Shown: in pieces, positions 56,201 to 62,825 of the stretch | How the letters are laid out: every line of letters begins with the position of its first letter | How positions within the stretch are numbered: the first letter of the stretch is position 1 | Source of the DNA: Leuctra nigra | Taxonomy: Eukaryota > Arthropoda > Insecta > Plecoptera > Leuctridae | Reading direction: 5' to 3' | DNA: 64,000 bases | Assembly (NCBI GenBank): GCA_934045905.1 | Contig: OW203767.1 | Location: 17,363,073-17,427,072 of the forward strand | Made by a program: the position numbers and the translations under genes | The notes under the pieces: generated by a model | What the model was told of the DNA's origin: nothing | The model's database searches: none | What the model saw: only the letters and a program-made list of their open reading frames with translations

Positions 56201-57378
56201 ATTCTCTCGTGGGTATGGAAAGCATAGATGGCTAGTCATATTGATTCCCATTGGACGAAGCTCTGCTAATAAGTTCATCTCAGTAATGTAGAGCATTTCA
56301 ACTCAATTGAAAATAAAATGTCACTCAAGGTTGTGTACTTTAAACTATTTGAGTGGCGCTCTTTAAAAACACGAGTTGTCAATGTGGGTCAGATGGTGGG
56401 ACTGAGAAGTGTTGTGAAATCGATGAAAAGATTGACAAACACGGCCATCTCCTATCTCGCGAAGATGCGACATTCGAGTCACATCTGTGGATGCTGTTTC
56501 GAGAGATAAGAAGATATCAAATCACGAAGATGTTGTGGGGAGATGACGTGATGCTGGACGATTGCTGGAGCTGGCGCCAGAATGTTACGTGGAGGGGGAT
56601 TGTTGTGTCATCAACATTTTCGCGGAGATTTGGGAGAAATTGGTCGTTTTGGTGTTCATAAGGAAGATTACAGTTGAATTAGGTCGCTATAATCCAGTCG
56701 AAAAACGTTGTTTTATTAAAACGAAGCACGGCTCCTCCACCATTTACGTTTTTACACCCAAAAATATGATTTGCAAGACATTTTACTAAATATAAACTTT
56801 TTATATAATGTGGCACCTCCACAATCTACTTCTTACTTCAAAAATACAATGTTCTAAGCGAAAACAATAAACTTTTGCTGAATGATGGCACCTCCATCAT
56901 TAACACAAAAAATAACACATATTTAAAGACATTTCTACTAAATTGCTTAAATAAACTCAAGATTTCAAATATATCTAAACGTACACAAAAATCAGAGAAT
57001 AGAAGAGAATAGAATAATTGGGGTCATTCCAGTACTATAACATACGAATTGTTTAAGTCCATATCAACATTTACAACGTACTTGAGTTAAGTGAAAATTA
57101 GAAATAAACAGAACAGTTTCAAATGCATCAAATGTGCAGTTTATTTTAATGACCAAACTCTAAATCACTTCTATTGAGGAAATTGCTCTTCAGATCGTTA
57201 CAGCTGACATAACAGCATCATTATGAGGTGACAATAGAGCAATCATGGCTTAACGATCGATTTAGTTAATCCGATTCTAATCCTGCAACCTTCATTATCA
57301 TTTCCACTCACCATATAGCTTGATCTTCTTCTCTTTCGTCTCGACTATGATGATCACGTAGCCTCCTAGATCAACCAT
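5108..57378 (-). CDS. sdt: stardust / PALS1 (MPP5) MAGUK polarity scaffold, 15 coding exons
   Basis: Cytoplasmic scaffold of the Crumbs complex at the apical margin of epithelial cells; in the family it links Crumbs, PATJ, Lin-7 and PAR6. The joined exons give 1088 residues with every splice phase matching. Order: partial PDZ-like module 1-78; helical linker 79-152; low-complexity region 153-307; ECR1 with HREMAVDVP at 352-360; proline-rich and charged region 385-513; L27N about 514-584; L27C about 585-640; PDZ about 647-737; SH3 742-808; hook with [13 protein letters not shown]-like domain to residue 1088. The GK loop reads [10 protein letters not shown], without the GxGK(S/T) of active kinases, as usual in MAGUKs. 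Exons 5-15 are certain. Exons 1-4 rest on phase and strand continuity and could be an extended isoform or, less likely, a separate upstream gene. Confidence 0.9.
5804..6117 (-). CDS. sdt: sdt exon 14: core of guanylate-kinase-like domain
   Basis: A 314-base exon, phase 1 in, phase 0 out, donor AAG|GTAAGA. Encodes [54 protein letters not shown] and [19 protein letters not shown], colinear with the PALS1 GK domain. The exon junction codon with exon 13 reads His, as in the family PHT motif. Confidence 0.96.
6505..6851 (-). CDS. sdt: sdt exon 13: hook region and start of GK domain
   Basis: A 347-base exon after a strong T-rich acceptor, donor GTGAGT. Starts RESLKQSI, passes the basic hook [15 protein letters not shown], then [20 protein letters not shown] and [19 protein letters not shown]. 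Split codons at both ends are restored exactly by neighbouring exons. Confidence 0.96.
7323..7522 (-). CDS. sdt: sdt exon 12: SH3 domain
   Basis: Begins [20 protein letters not shown] and runs through [28 protein letters not shown] and [12 protein letters not shown]. The ALYDY-like AHFDYD, the double Trp and the IPSR segment fit the MAGUK SH3 fold. Acceptor is CTCCTCCAG and donor GTGAGT. Confidence 0.96.
7997..8239 (-). CDS. sdt: sdt exon 11: main PDZ domain
   Basis: An 81-codon exon in phase 0 at both ends. Encodes [59 protein letters not shown] and IIVPQTGQ. It is near identical in pattern to the PALS1 PDZ that binds the Crumbs C-terminus. High GC compared with flanking introns. Confidence 0.97.
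8605..8652. repeat. Perfect 16-bp inverted repeat, intron 10
   Basis: ATGGTAAAGCAGTTCA and its exact complement are separated by 16 bases, giving a short hairpin in stardust pre-mRNA. No processing signal is recognised. Confidence 0.8.
8731..8958 (-). CDS. sdt: sdt exon 10: L27C domain and PDZ start
   Basis: A 76-codon exon. [20 protein letters not shown] and [18 protein letters not shown] form the second L27 (the family's Lin-7 binding helix set). [14 protein letters not shown] is the first PDZ strand and joins GATVRNE in exon 11. Confidence 0.93.
9141..9213 (-). mobile_element. tRNA-derived SINE head
   Basis: On the minus strand the segment reads like a tRNA: TAGCTTAGTGGGTATAGTG as A box and GGATCAAATCCC as B box, with about 30 bases between, ending CGCTGGGACC. 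It sits in intron 9. Mismatches in the acceptor stem argue for a SINE or pseudogene, not a working tRNA. Confidence 0.6.
9372..9583 (-). CDS. sdt: sdt exon 9: L27N domain
   Basis: Encodes [39 protein letters not shown] and [10 protein letters not shown]. In PALS1 this L27 pairs with the L27 of PATJ. The split Ser codon (a|gc) is formed with exon 8, and the exon ends VRD before GTGAGT. Confidence 0.92.
10130..10337 (-). CDS. sdt: sdt exon 8: charged helix and Gly/Asp-rich linker
   Basis: Starts [20 protein letters not shown], continues [14 protein letters not shown], then a Pro run and [19 protein letters not shown]. The RKRKEDED stretch is predicted helical. It follows KFQ of exon 7 in the full-length model, or the short alternative exon at 11075-11134. 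Confidence 0.93.
10436..10690. repeat. Dispersed repeat, copy 1
   Basis: Shares an ordered series of blocks with 12464-12700: TCTCGTTGCACAGATGGTTAG, AACAACACAGTAAAGCA, ACATTCGAAA, ACCATTTCTAAA and CGTTTTATA. Diverged by many indels; no coding potential. Confidence 0.65.
10759..10778. repeat. Poly-G tract, 20 bases
   Basis: Uninterrupted run of 20 G in intron 7. Confidence 0.95.
11075..11134 (-). CDS. sdt: Candidate alternative first exon of a short sdt isoform
   Basis: ATG at 11134 in a fair context (GGGAAGATGG) opens [20 protein letters not shown] and reaches a GTGCGT donor in phase 0, the phase needed by exon 8. The upstream in-frame codon TAG nine residues before excludes long extension unless an acceptor (CAGCTAG) lies between. 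Joined to exon 8 this gives a 664-residue protein keeping L27-PDZ-SH3-GK but lacking ECR1. PPPLPKRPK resembles an SH3 ligand. It could instead be a cassette exon or chance. Confidence 0.4.
12464..12700. repeat. Dispersed repeat, copy 2
   Basis: Second copy of the 10.4-kb repeat in direct orientation. The family phrases (ATGGAGCATTTTGTGTG, CATTCTCTCGT) also recur near 29.9, 34.0 and 56.2 kb, so this is a high-copy intronic repeat. Confidence 0.6.
13791..14545. mobile_element. Fold-back element with TTCGCCGACGGAA iterons
   Basis: The left end (13797-13920) and right end (14420-14535) carry inverted copies of TTTCGCCGACGGAATTTTC and several shorter TCGCCGACGGAAC-like units. The core is AT-rich without a transposase frame. 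This is a non-autonomous element with long subterminal arms; the superfamily is not clear. Confidence 0.7.
14649..14828 (-). CDS. sdt: sdt exon 7: proline-rich conserved region
   Basis: A 60-codon exon, phase 0 at both ends. Encodes [39 protein letters not shown] and [14 protein letters not shown]. The last part is an amphipathic helix continuing into exon 8. It is part of the evolutionarily conserved N-terminal region of stardust proteins. Confidence 0.92.
15079..15560. repeat. About 30-bp minisatellite in intron 6
   Basis: Around 15 units of the form ACGACCTCCTAGTTCTACCC, with a short CTCCCACA spacer, varying by substitutions and small indels. An additional unit-like stretch (CACAACGAGCTCCTAGTTCC) lies at 15617-15636, immediately beside the exon 6 donor. 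Confidence 0.9.
15645..15873 (-). CDS. sdt: sdt exon 6: ECR1, PAR6-binding motif
   Basis: Encodes [20 protein letters not shown], an acidic stretch, a run of four Met, then [20 protein letters not shown] and [20 protein letters not shown] is shared with vertebrate PALS1 and lies in ECR1, which contacts the PAR6 PDZ. Donor GTGAGG at 15639-15644. The split Arg codon (ag|g) is completed from exon 5. Confidence 0.94.
17910..18305. mobile_element. MITE-like element with about 43-bp terminal inverted repeats
   Basis: The left terminus (17911-17955) and right terminus (18259-18304) are inverted copies sharing GAGAATTGAATTGCAGTTAA and GTTCGTAAATGG. TAAG flanks both sides and may be the target duplication. 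Its right end lies 150 bases before the nested gene's acceptor. Confidence 0.8.
18458..18751 (+). CDS. Nested coiled-coil protein, 97 aa, unrecognised
   Basis: I do not recognise the family. The frame starts ATG one base after a good acceptor (CCCGATTGTTCCAG|G) and reads [20 protein letters not shown], a Met/Lys-rich stretch with [15 protein letters not shown], then a long heptad-rich helix ([35 protein letters not shown]) ending [11 protein letters not shown] and TAG. Two bases after the stop is a GTGAGT donor, so a 3' UTR intron is likely; a fine acceptor (CTCTTTTTTTACAG) at 19519 could receive it. GC is far above the flanks. Because the exon begins before the ATG, the protein may be longer. 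It is transcribed opposite to stardust from inside its intron. Confidence 0.65.
   Translation: MEYQILNEIQNLERTRDAYTRAVDMGSKMISAKMMGGKSSKRDTDDKERRLAFDRMQLAQTKAEIARIDQKISELRRKLAQAKAQTGRHMAQAHRHM
18793..18811. repeat. Poly-G tract, 19 bases
   Basis: Uninterrupted G run, 40 bases after the nested exon's donor. Confidence 0.95.
19520..19640 (+). other. Candidate 3' UTR exon of the nested coiled-coil gene
   Basis: A long pyrimidine tract and ACAG precede 19520 on the plus strand, 760 bases after the donor at 18754. No canonical AATAAA is seen close by, so the 3' end is uncertain. Confidence 0.25.
23450..23600 (-). other. GC-rich island with a strong minus-strand splice donor
   Basis: On the minus strand the island ends GGCGGACAG|GTAAGC, a near-consensus donor, and carries an open frame with [20 protein letters not shown] ending in phase 2, the phase exon 6 needs. 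No acceptor of matching phase is visible upstream and a TAG bounds the frame. It could be an alternative first or non-coding exon of stardust. Confidence 0.3.
26447..26913 (-). CDS. sdt: sdt exon 5: low-complexity region
   Basis: A 467-base exon, phase 0 in, phase 2 out (donor GTCAGT). Encodes [39 protein letters not shown], then Ser/Thr/Glu-rich sequence and [20 protein letters not shown]. No known fold; its phase-2 end fits exon 6 exactly. The frame stays open about 230 bases upstream of the acceptor, so the 5' limit depends on the CTGTCATCAG acceptor. Confidence 0.85.
27181..27204. repeat. Poly-A tract
   Basis: 24 consecutive A, preceded by an imperfect AGTGAACTTTTGT phrase of the dispersed repeat family; it may be the tail of a retroposed copy. 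Confidence 0.9.
27530..27715. repeat. Dispersed repeat (copy 1 of 3)
   Basis: Shares GATGGCATC, CCCATGAAGTCTGTGCTAATG and AGCTCTGATTTCATTGATAA with two tandem copies near 61.44-61.81 kb, in the same orientation. Confidence 0.75.
27955..28046. repeat. Long hairpin, 26-bp arms with one mismatch
   Basis: GGTCGGTGACAAGCAAAGAT plus GAACCC at 27955-27980 pairs with 28021-28046; the 40-base loop itself has a GCTAGCAT/ATGCTA pairing. The fold would be about 92 nt, in the size range of a small-RNA precursor, but this may equally be a short transposon remnant. Confidence 0.7.
34283..34503 (-). CDS. sdt: sdt exon 4: helical linker
   Basis: A 221-base exon with donor GTAAGA and acceptor TATGTTCCAG. Encodes [39 protein letters not shown] and [19 protein letters not shown]. 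It is strongly helical and GC-rich against AT-rich flanks. Phase 1 start agrees with exon 3 (g|cc gives Ala) and phase 0 end agrees with exon 5. Confidence 0.8.
34700..35045. mobile_element. Fold-back MITE with AAAAAGGCGGCCCYTACTTTTTT ends
   Basis: The two ends are inverted copies: AAAAGGCGGCCCTTACTTTT on the left and its near complement on the right (AAAAAGTAGGGGCCGCCTTT). Pairing continues inward through GACCGATTGTC and AAATCTGTGCCTCT for roughly 90 bases. It lies about 200 bases upstream, in gene order, of exon 4. No coding potential. Confidence 0.8.
35071..35650. mobile_element. Diverged relative of the 1.1-kb repeat
   Basis: Starts ACTAGGAAAACGCCCTGTGT and then AACGCGTTGATGAGCGAGCA as in copies A and B, and later has phrases of the type AAATTTTGAAGTTAATTGGTC. 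The remainder has diverged, so the right boundary is approximate. Confidence 0.5.
35831..35849. repeat. Poly-C tract, 19 bases
   Basis: Uninterrupted run of C on the plus strand, poly-G on the transcribed stardust strand. Confidence 0.95.
38862..38879. repeat. Poly-G tract, 18 bases
   Basis: Uninterrupted G run following GTGGCGTTC. Confidence 0.95.
39160..39382. mobile_element. Short inverted-repeat element, mariner/Tc1-like ends
   Basis: GGCCAAACAAAAATTGAA at 39168-39185 is inverted at 39351-39368; the outer part differs slightly. A lone similar end (CAGCCAAACAAAAATTGAGG) lies at 9821-9840. Too short for a transposase; assignment to Tc1/mariner rests only on the style of the termini. Confidence 0.6.
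40985..41251 (+). other. Orphan frame with signal-peptide-like N-terminus, 88 aa
   Basis: ATG directly after a T-rich acceptor-like TTTTAG opens a frame with the hydrophobic stretch [16 protein letters not shown] followed by [14 protein letters not shown] and a basic GRDGRR. That would fit a small secreted peptide precursor. A strong GTAAGA donor overlaps its stop codon. Another plus frame across the same GC-rich block reads [20 protein letters not shown], and a minus frame is also open, so the coding strand is undecided. Confidence 0.25.
42317..43416. mobile_element. 1.1-kb repeat, copy A
   Basis: Begins CTAGGAAAACGCTCGGTGTA and ends GGAGACGCTCGCTACGCTCG plus CTTGA. It is closely similar over its whole length to copy B at 49386-50480, in direct orientation, differing by small indels. 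No long frame; internal phrases (TGCAAAATTTGGTGATGATTG) repeat in degenerate form. A non-autonomous transposon is likely. Confidence 0.85.
48005..48100 (+). mobile_element. tRNA-derived SINE
   Basis: A box TAGCTTGGCGTTAATAACTGG and B box GGTTCGAGACC are spaced as in a tRNA. The following tail (TGTTCGCTTATCAACGCTTT) is the complement of the start motif of the 1.1-kb repeats, linking the two families. Confidence 0.55.
48673..48730 (-). CDS. sdt: sdt exon 3: last strand of N-terminal PDZ-like module
   Basis: A 58-base exon flanked by TCTGATTACAG and GTGAGT. It encodes [19 protein letters not shown], which follows HIHQ of exon 2 as the closing strand of a PDZ fold. The exon is too short to stand as an open frame. 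Phase 0 in and 1 out fit both neighbours. Confidence 0.72.
49386..50480. mobile_element. 1.1-kb repeat, copy B
   Basis: Partner of copy A, with the same start and end motifs, in intron 2 of stardust. High identity suggests recent movement or gene conversion. No clear target-site duplication was found at either copy. Confidence 0.85.
50686..51082. mobile_element. Possible element with CAGTGGCGTGC inverted ends
   Basis: CAGTGGCGTGC at 50686 is exactly inverted at 51072-51082, and a second CAGTGGCGTG lies at 50706. The CAGTG start is common in hAT-type elements, but no flanking duplication was seen. Confidence 0.4.
52586..52600. repeat. Poly-G tract, 15 bases
   Basis: Uninterrupted G run about 300 bases from the minisatellite. 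Confidence 0.9.
52911..54534. repeat. 55-bp minisatellite carrying copies of the exon 2 splice donor
   Basis: About 29 tandem units with a 55-base period, nearly identical, alternating GGGCGGATAG and GGGCTGATAG variants; one unit (near 53945) lacks 5 bases. On the stardust strand each unit reads CACATACACCAG|GTAACTAT, which is the real exon 2 end and donor. The exon frame VIAHIHQ is preserved as PVIAHIHQ in the units. The array therefore overlaps the exon by about 18 bases at its right end. Confidence 0.97.
54516..54625 (-). CDS. sdt: sdt exon 2: centre of N-terminal PDZ-like module
   Basis: A 110-base exon after TTTCTTCTTCAG. Encodes [19 protein letters not shown] then [17 protein letters not shown], the typical loop, strand and second helix of a PDZ. 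The donor CAG|GTAACT is the progenitor of the 55-bp array that starts inside the exon's last 18 bases. Confidence 0.82.
54626..57311. other. Stardust intron 1
   Basis: Contains a hAT-type MITE and a dispersed-repeat phrase at 56160-56230. Overlapping plus frames at 56318-56789 have no recognisable domain or conserved motif and are not called. Confidence 0.5.
55086..55731. mobile_element. hAT-family MITE with exact 8-bp target-site duplication
   Basis: Ends CAGAGCTGGGTAAGTTAC and AGTTACTACCCAGCTCTG are inverted copies with one indel. ACTATTAG flanks both sides exactly (55078-55085 and 55732-55739). CAG-type ends, GTAACGCGTTAC-type subterminal palindromes and 8-bp duplications mark the hAT superfamily. 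At 646 bp without a transposase it is non-autonomous; the inner frame at 55343-55561 is not transposase-like. Confidence 0.9.
57312..57378 (-). CDS. sdt: sdt exon 1: initiator exon of the long model
   Basis: ATG at 57378 (ATCATGG context) opens [20 protein letters not shown] and LY before donor G|GTGAGT. An in-frame TGA eleven codons upstream (57409-57411) supports this start. It supplies a beta strand, but the carboxylate-binding GLGF loop normal in PDZ domains is not visible, so another first exon could supply it in other transcripts. Confidence 0.7.
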
Positions 57379-58480
57379 GATTCTCACACAAACCCACACG
57401 AATAAATGTCAAACGTCACATGTTCACATTATGTACCACGCACAATTCAAGATGTTTATGTTGTATTCTTTCGAAGTTTTCATGATTGAGTATTAATTTA
57501 TTACGTTTTGATCCCTCCACTTGCAGTTGCCATTTTCATTCAGTTTTGATCAAGAAAACATCCTCATTTTGAACGAGTGTGTTGGAGTTTTGTTCTGACA
57601 TATATTTTAAAATTCTTGATTGAAGATCGTTTCTTCTATTTTATCAGACGAGAAGAATACCATTGCAAGTCTTCAACAACAAGCAGTCTTAGTGTATATA
57701 CACGCTAATACCCGTAATTTTATAGGCATGATTCAATCAAGTTCTAAATCTCGCCTTCGACTTTTAAGCGTATTCCGATCATTTCTTCGATATTGACGAC
57801 AAAAACAACACACACACACATTAATTTTAGAATTCTTGGGAGACACGATATTATTTATTTATACAATTACTAAACACTTAGAAATTAACTTTTTGGTGTA
57901 ACAGTTTTCGGAGAGATTTTTTTTTAGAACCGCACACGTTTTTTTTTACATTTTCTTTCGAAACAAATATGAACACACTCTGGATGAAGAAGGAAACTGA
58001 TTATACGTAAAATAATGTAGCAAAAATAGATAGTAATAAATATTTCCCCGTTCTCATTTCGAGGCGGTGTCGCACTTCCTGGTTGGCTTTCCTCATGTTA
58101 CCGCCACCGTATACAAAATAAATCTCCCACTTCAAAGAAGAAACTCACTATTGAAAATATTACTAGGAAAAATCACTAACTACACGGTACACTACGAAGC
58201 TATGATATCTATTTTATACATCAATAAAAGAAGAGTGTAGAAATGAAATGATTTAGCCTAAAGATGATGAGCGGAACCGGGTGATTGTGACCCTCCCTGT
58301 GTGTACGTTTTATGACCGCTAGGGGCAGCACTTCTGCAGACGAGTGATCAATACACCAGCATCCCGGCTCCTCTCGACGCTCTCGCGGCGCTCGTCGCGA
58401 CGCCGACGCCGACGCCGACGCCGGTCACGAGTCGATCAACGTGGAGATGGACGGACGTCCTGGGGGGAAGGGAGAGGGGG
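57379..58480 (-). promoter_or_regulatory. Presumed 5' UTR and promoter region of long sdt transcript
   Basis: Upstream of the exon 1 ATG the sequence is AT-rich, then becomes GC-rich at 58360-58460 with a (GACGCC)n hexamer run (58398-58425). A GC-rich patch of this kind about 1 kb from the start codon may mark the transcription start. No TATA or initiator is diagnostic. Confidence 0.3.
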
Positions 58481-59689
58481 AGGGATTGATTTGAGACAGC
58501 TAGTCAGACCGATTGAGATATAAATCATGCGGTATTGATGGAAATGGTGATGGGCTTGTTTTGATGAATCACACAGGGTTTGAGGTCGGGAGAGCCGCGT
58601 GCGGGAGTCGAACCAGATGCCCTAGTTTCTGTCTAACTCATGGCTGAGATCGCTTAGGGTCAGTTTTGCTTACAAACTTCAGTTTTATTCTAAACGATAG
58701 ATCAATTTTTTGTCATAACTAATCAGGTCTCTCAAAATGATCGAAAATCAAGTTTTAGTGAACAATAACTTAATTGAACGAAAACTACAAAAATTATCAG
58801 GAACTAAACTGCAAATGAGTTGGTGAAGATTACAAAAAAGGATGTTCAGAATTCAGATAATGATACAGATAACGATAAAAGCTCATTCAATATTTTTATC
58901 AACCTGCACCATTGGGATGATTATGATGTTTAGGATATACAACCTGTTCAACTTGGTTTACAGAAACTGTTCGATAATAGGTATAGATAGAAGTCGGTCA
59001 TGAAAGGAAGTGATCCCAGGGCTCCTGCATGTATTGCATTGTTTATTCTACATCTTGACTTGTGGGAAGTTAACAAAATACAATTTTATAGACAAGATTT
59101 TGAATAATGATAACGCTCAATTGAGTACTATCCTTTGATTCTGAAAGTGCCAAATGCTTGGTGAAAAGCAAACAGATTGAAAATAATTTTATTTTTAATT
59201 AAACTCAAGCTTGTTAGTACATGTAACTCAATTTAAGCATCCTATTACTTTAGTACCCATTATTTTCATCCCTATTTCATCAGATAAACAAATAAGCGCA
59301 AATCTCCGTGTTTTATCTCTATTTTACCCTTCTGCTTTCAACAGTTTATAATTTATCCTGTAATAGCCCAAGGCAAGTGTGGCCCCGCCATAAAAACAGG
59401 AATTCCACGGGATTTTTACGACTTTTCAACATTTTTATTAGTTTGCAGTTTTAACGACGCCCGGCCCGGCAGCCATTTTGCCAAAACTGTTAAACTGTTC
59501 GAATGTTTCAAATTAATAGCTTTTAACTGGATTTTAGCGGAGTTGAACTAAACAAAGCTAGACGTATGAAAATGTAAGTTGTTATTCACGGATAAAATAA
59601 CTCTTATGCTCGAAGTAATGGAAAGTTGCTGACAGAGTACACAAATACACTAACGTCTTGATTACATACTTAAAACCTGGAGCTCTATT

Positions 59690-59885
59690 CCATAACTTTA
59701 AAATTCTCGATTCAACTGGAATCCGATTCAGTACAATGTTAATCCATATGGGCATGAATCGGATTCCAGCGGAATTGGGAATTTTAATGTTACTGAATAT
59801 ATGTTTCAGTACAATGTTAATCCATATGGGCATGAATCGGATTCCAGCGGAATTGGGAATTTTAATGTTACTGAATATATGTTTT
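59690..59885. repeat. 78-bp tandem duplication with internal palindrome
   Basis: The unit starting CAGTACAATGTTAATCCATA at 59729 is repeated exactly at 59807. Its GAATCGGATTCCAG is inverted in the preceding CTGGAATCCGATTC, so the first unit plus flank forms a hairpin. Confidence 0.85.
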
Positions 59886-60639
59886 AATATTACTTAAGTA
59901 CCCATTATTTTCATCGCTATTTTCGTTATTTTCATTATTATTTTCGTTTTAGAACTGGTTTACACGGGTCAGCGTTTTGAATTAAGACTGAAAAATAATT
60001 TACCATATTATTAACCAGTAGCAACAGGACAGCTATGTAAAAAGTATAATTGAATATCGGAAGCTCGAGATTATAATGGTGAAATCGTATAAGATTACCA
60101 GTTAAAAGATAAAAATTAGTTACAGGAGTTGATATTGATTCTTGACATTGAAACGGTGTTGTACAGACTTGAGATCCTTTCATAATATTGTTTGGTGCGA
60201 GATGTCACAAGCGGGAAAATATTGTCGATAATTAATTGTACGGAATATCATTCCAGCTCATTTCCTTTCTCAAGAAGTTTTAAATGCATAAAATGATTGT
60301 AAAAGCAAAATGGAGCTATATTTTGTGGGGACTAGAAAGTAATAAAGTACAAGCAATAATTTACTTCTGGCTAATGCTCACAAAGATTTAGTATACTTTT
60401 TTGTTAATTTTATCTGTGGAACATTTCATATCTACCGCCTCCGGATATTCTTAAAGTCACGACAACCACATAAATTCTGATGTTGACCTCAATGAAGAGA
60501 GGGTCAAAATGACGATTTCTTTGTTTTTTTGGGCATCAGCCATGTAACCCAGTGGTCCACATTTTAATAACTAATAGACCTGGCACTTCGCCGAGAAGCT
60601 ACGGGGATGCTGAACAATTCATGCTCATAAAACTTGACT

Positions 60640-61090
60640 CTACCCAGAAATCCCGGAAAATCGTCCAACCGCTGACACCACTTGTAGTGAGGAACTTTAT
60701 AGACTCTTAGAATATCTTTTAACACTTCACATGAATAGCATTCTCAACAGTTTTCCGTCACTTTTAAAACAAATGGTTTTATAGATCGAGTTTTAGGAAC
60801 AATTACTTGATTCTATCGAGATATCCCGTCCAACCGCTGTCACCACTTGTAGTGAGGAACTTTATGGACTTCAAATATCTTTTACCATGAATAACATTCC
60901 GTCCAGTTTATTCTGTCCTTTTTAACAGATGGGTTTATCGATCAAGTTATCGGAACAATTAATACTAATTAAAGTTGATTTTACCCAGAAATCCGAAAAG
61001 TCGTCTAACCGCTGACACCAATTGTAGTGAGGAACTTGATCGACTCTTGGGATATTTTTAACACTTCATACGAATGGCATTCAGTTTAGT
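60640..61090. repeat. Diverged tandem repeat, about 175-bp unit, three copies
   Basis: Three units share CCAACCGCTGACACCACTTG, TAGTGAGGAACTT and GGAACAATTA, each followed by a TTTTAACACTTCA-like block. Substitutions and indels indicate age. Confidence 0.8.
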
Positions 61091-61439
61091 TCATGATTAT
61101 ATTTTAATAAATATATCTTACGAAGGTATTTACTAAAAGTAATGCTAAATATTTCTGAAAATTGAGAACATTTCTTTGTTCAATTCATTGAACATCTGGA
61201 TTCCTTTCTTAGTTGGGGCGTGAATTCTTTTCACATATCTATTCCTAAAATCCATCCTCAGTGAGAGAGTAATTTTATTAAAAATCTGCTCATGCACCAG
61301 TTTTAGTTACCTGAATGACCAATGCAAGTGTCCGCTTTTTATTATGGTACGAAATAGAGTGTCATGAGAGGCAGTTTGTGTTAGAGATATGAAGGTATCA
61401 ACAAACGGTATTTGAGAGTTGGCTGAAATAAATGTGATG

Positions 61440-61810
61440 GCATTATCCGATGAAGTCTATGCTAACTCGTCATCTACCTCTAGTAGGTGAGCTTTGATTT
61501 TATTGATAATAGCAAGGATTGATTGTCAAGGATCCTGACCAAAAGTCAATCCGATTCGTTCAAATACCGTTTTATGATTTGTTAGATGTACACTGAAACC
61601 AATAAAAATCGGTACTCGAAAAGAAAAGGATTGGCTGATCAAGTTTTGATGGCATCATCCCATGAAGTCTGTGCTAATGCATGATCTAAATCTAGTAGGT
61701 GAGCTCTGATTTCATTGATAATAACAAGGATTTATTGTCAAGGTACCTGACCAGCAGCTAATCCGTTTTGTGCAAAGTACCGTTTTTTATTGGTTTGAGT
61801 GTACATAAGC
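61440..61810. repeat. Two tandem copies of a dispersed repeat
   Basis: Two adjacent copies, starting near 61440 and 61640, share GATGGCATCATCC, CTAGTAGGTGAGCT and CAATCCGATTCGT-like phrases with the intron 4 copy at 27.53 kb. Confidence 0.75.
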
Positions 61811-61964
61811 CTAGCTAAGTTCAAAAATTATGATTATTAAAATTTAAATGACTATTTATTTTGTTTTCATGTTCAGTAACGCCGCCTGGACCCGCAGACT
61901 CCGCTTGCGTCAGATCTGAATCTCACCGCAGTGTAAGGTAGGTCATCGTCTGATCTTCGCACAG

Positions 61965-62232
61965 CATCTTGCCGCGGAGTGTAGACCTCCAGACATGCGC
62001 ACTGCGGCGCAGAGATGCTGGTTGTCTTGACAACGAGACAGCACGGAGATACCAACCTGATGGAGATTACGCTGAGATGTTGCATGAGGTGATCTCGACG
62101 GAAGAGCGAGGAGGCCAAACGCAATGCGACAACAATTATTCTTTTTTGGTGAAGCGAAAAGGTGTGACAGGCGTTGACGTAGGAAAACACGTCAGGAAAA
62201 CAAAGGGTCTACACAATTCCGTAACATTGTAG
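61965..62232 (+). other. Candidate terminal exon, unrecognised
   Basis: After a TCTTCGCACAG acceptor the plus strand stays open for 89 codons to TAG, with LPRSVDLQTCALRRRDAGCL and YQPDGDYAEMLHEVISTEER. GC is higher than the flanks. A minus frame is also open over the same block. I recognise no family; it might be a transposon fragment. Confidence 0.25.
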
Positions 62233-62825
62233 CATCAATTTGTAGATCAACCCTGTAAATTAGTATCTTTTCTCACCAAACCTTATAAGGTTTGGCATAT
62301 AAATATATTTATTTATATGTCAATTACATTTTTGTATAAACAATAACAAAGCTTGGTTATTTCAGCTTCCCAAATCCTTTTTTATATATTATTTTAAAAT
62401 CTAGTGGAGCGGTCGCTCCACGCCAGCCAAGTCGTACGGCGCGTGCACACTCTCATATAAAGGCTGGAGCAAACCCACTTTTACTGTAAGCATCAAAGTG
62501 GCATTTTCGGCCTACTGGATCTTAAAATTGGAAAATCTCACATTGTTGCGATATATCTTAATTTCGAGCTATGGCCCACCCTACAACATATACCACATTT
62601 GGGAACAATAGGTTACGCCCTTTGCGCGCTAGAGGGCCGTGAAAACAGTGTTTTAGGGCGGTTTTCATAATAATAATAATCTCAGTAGTAGTAGTAGTAG
62701 TCTCCTGGAATTCAAATCCGGTAACATGGCCACAGCCAAAACGGCTGAACCGATTGATCTCACATTTTTACCACGTGTGCACTTTTGGCGTCTGATTTAA
62801 CCTTCACCCCATTAATTTTTTGTGC

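Noticed and set aside
56318..56789. Three overlapping plus frames in intron 1
   Set aside because: Mutually overlapping in different frames, no motif, near a dispersed repeat.
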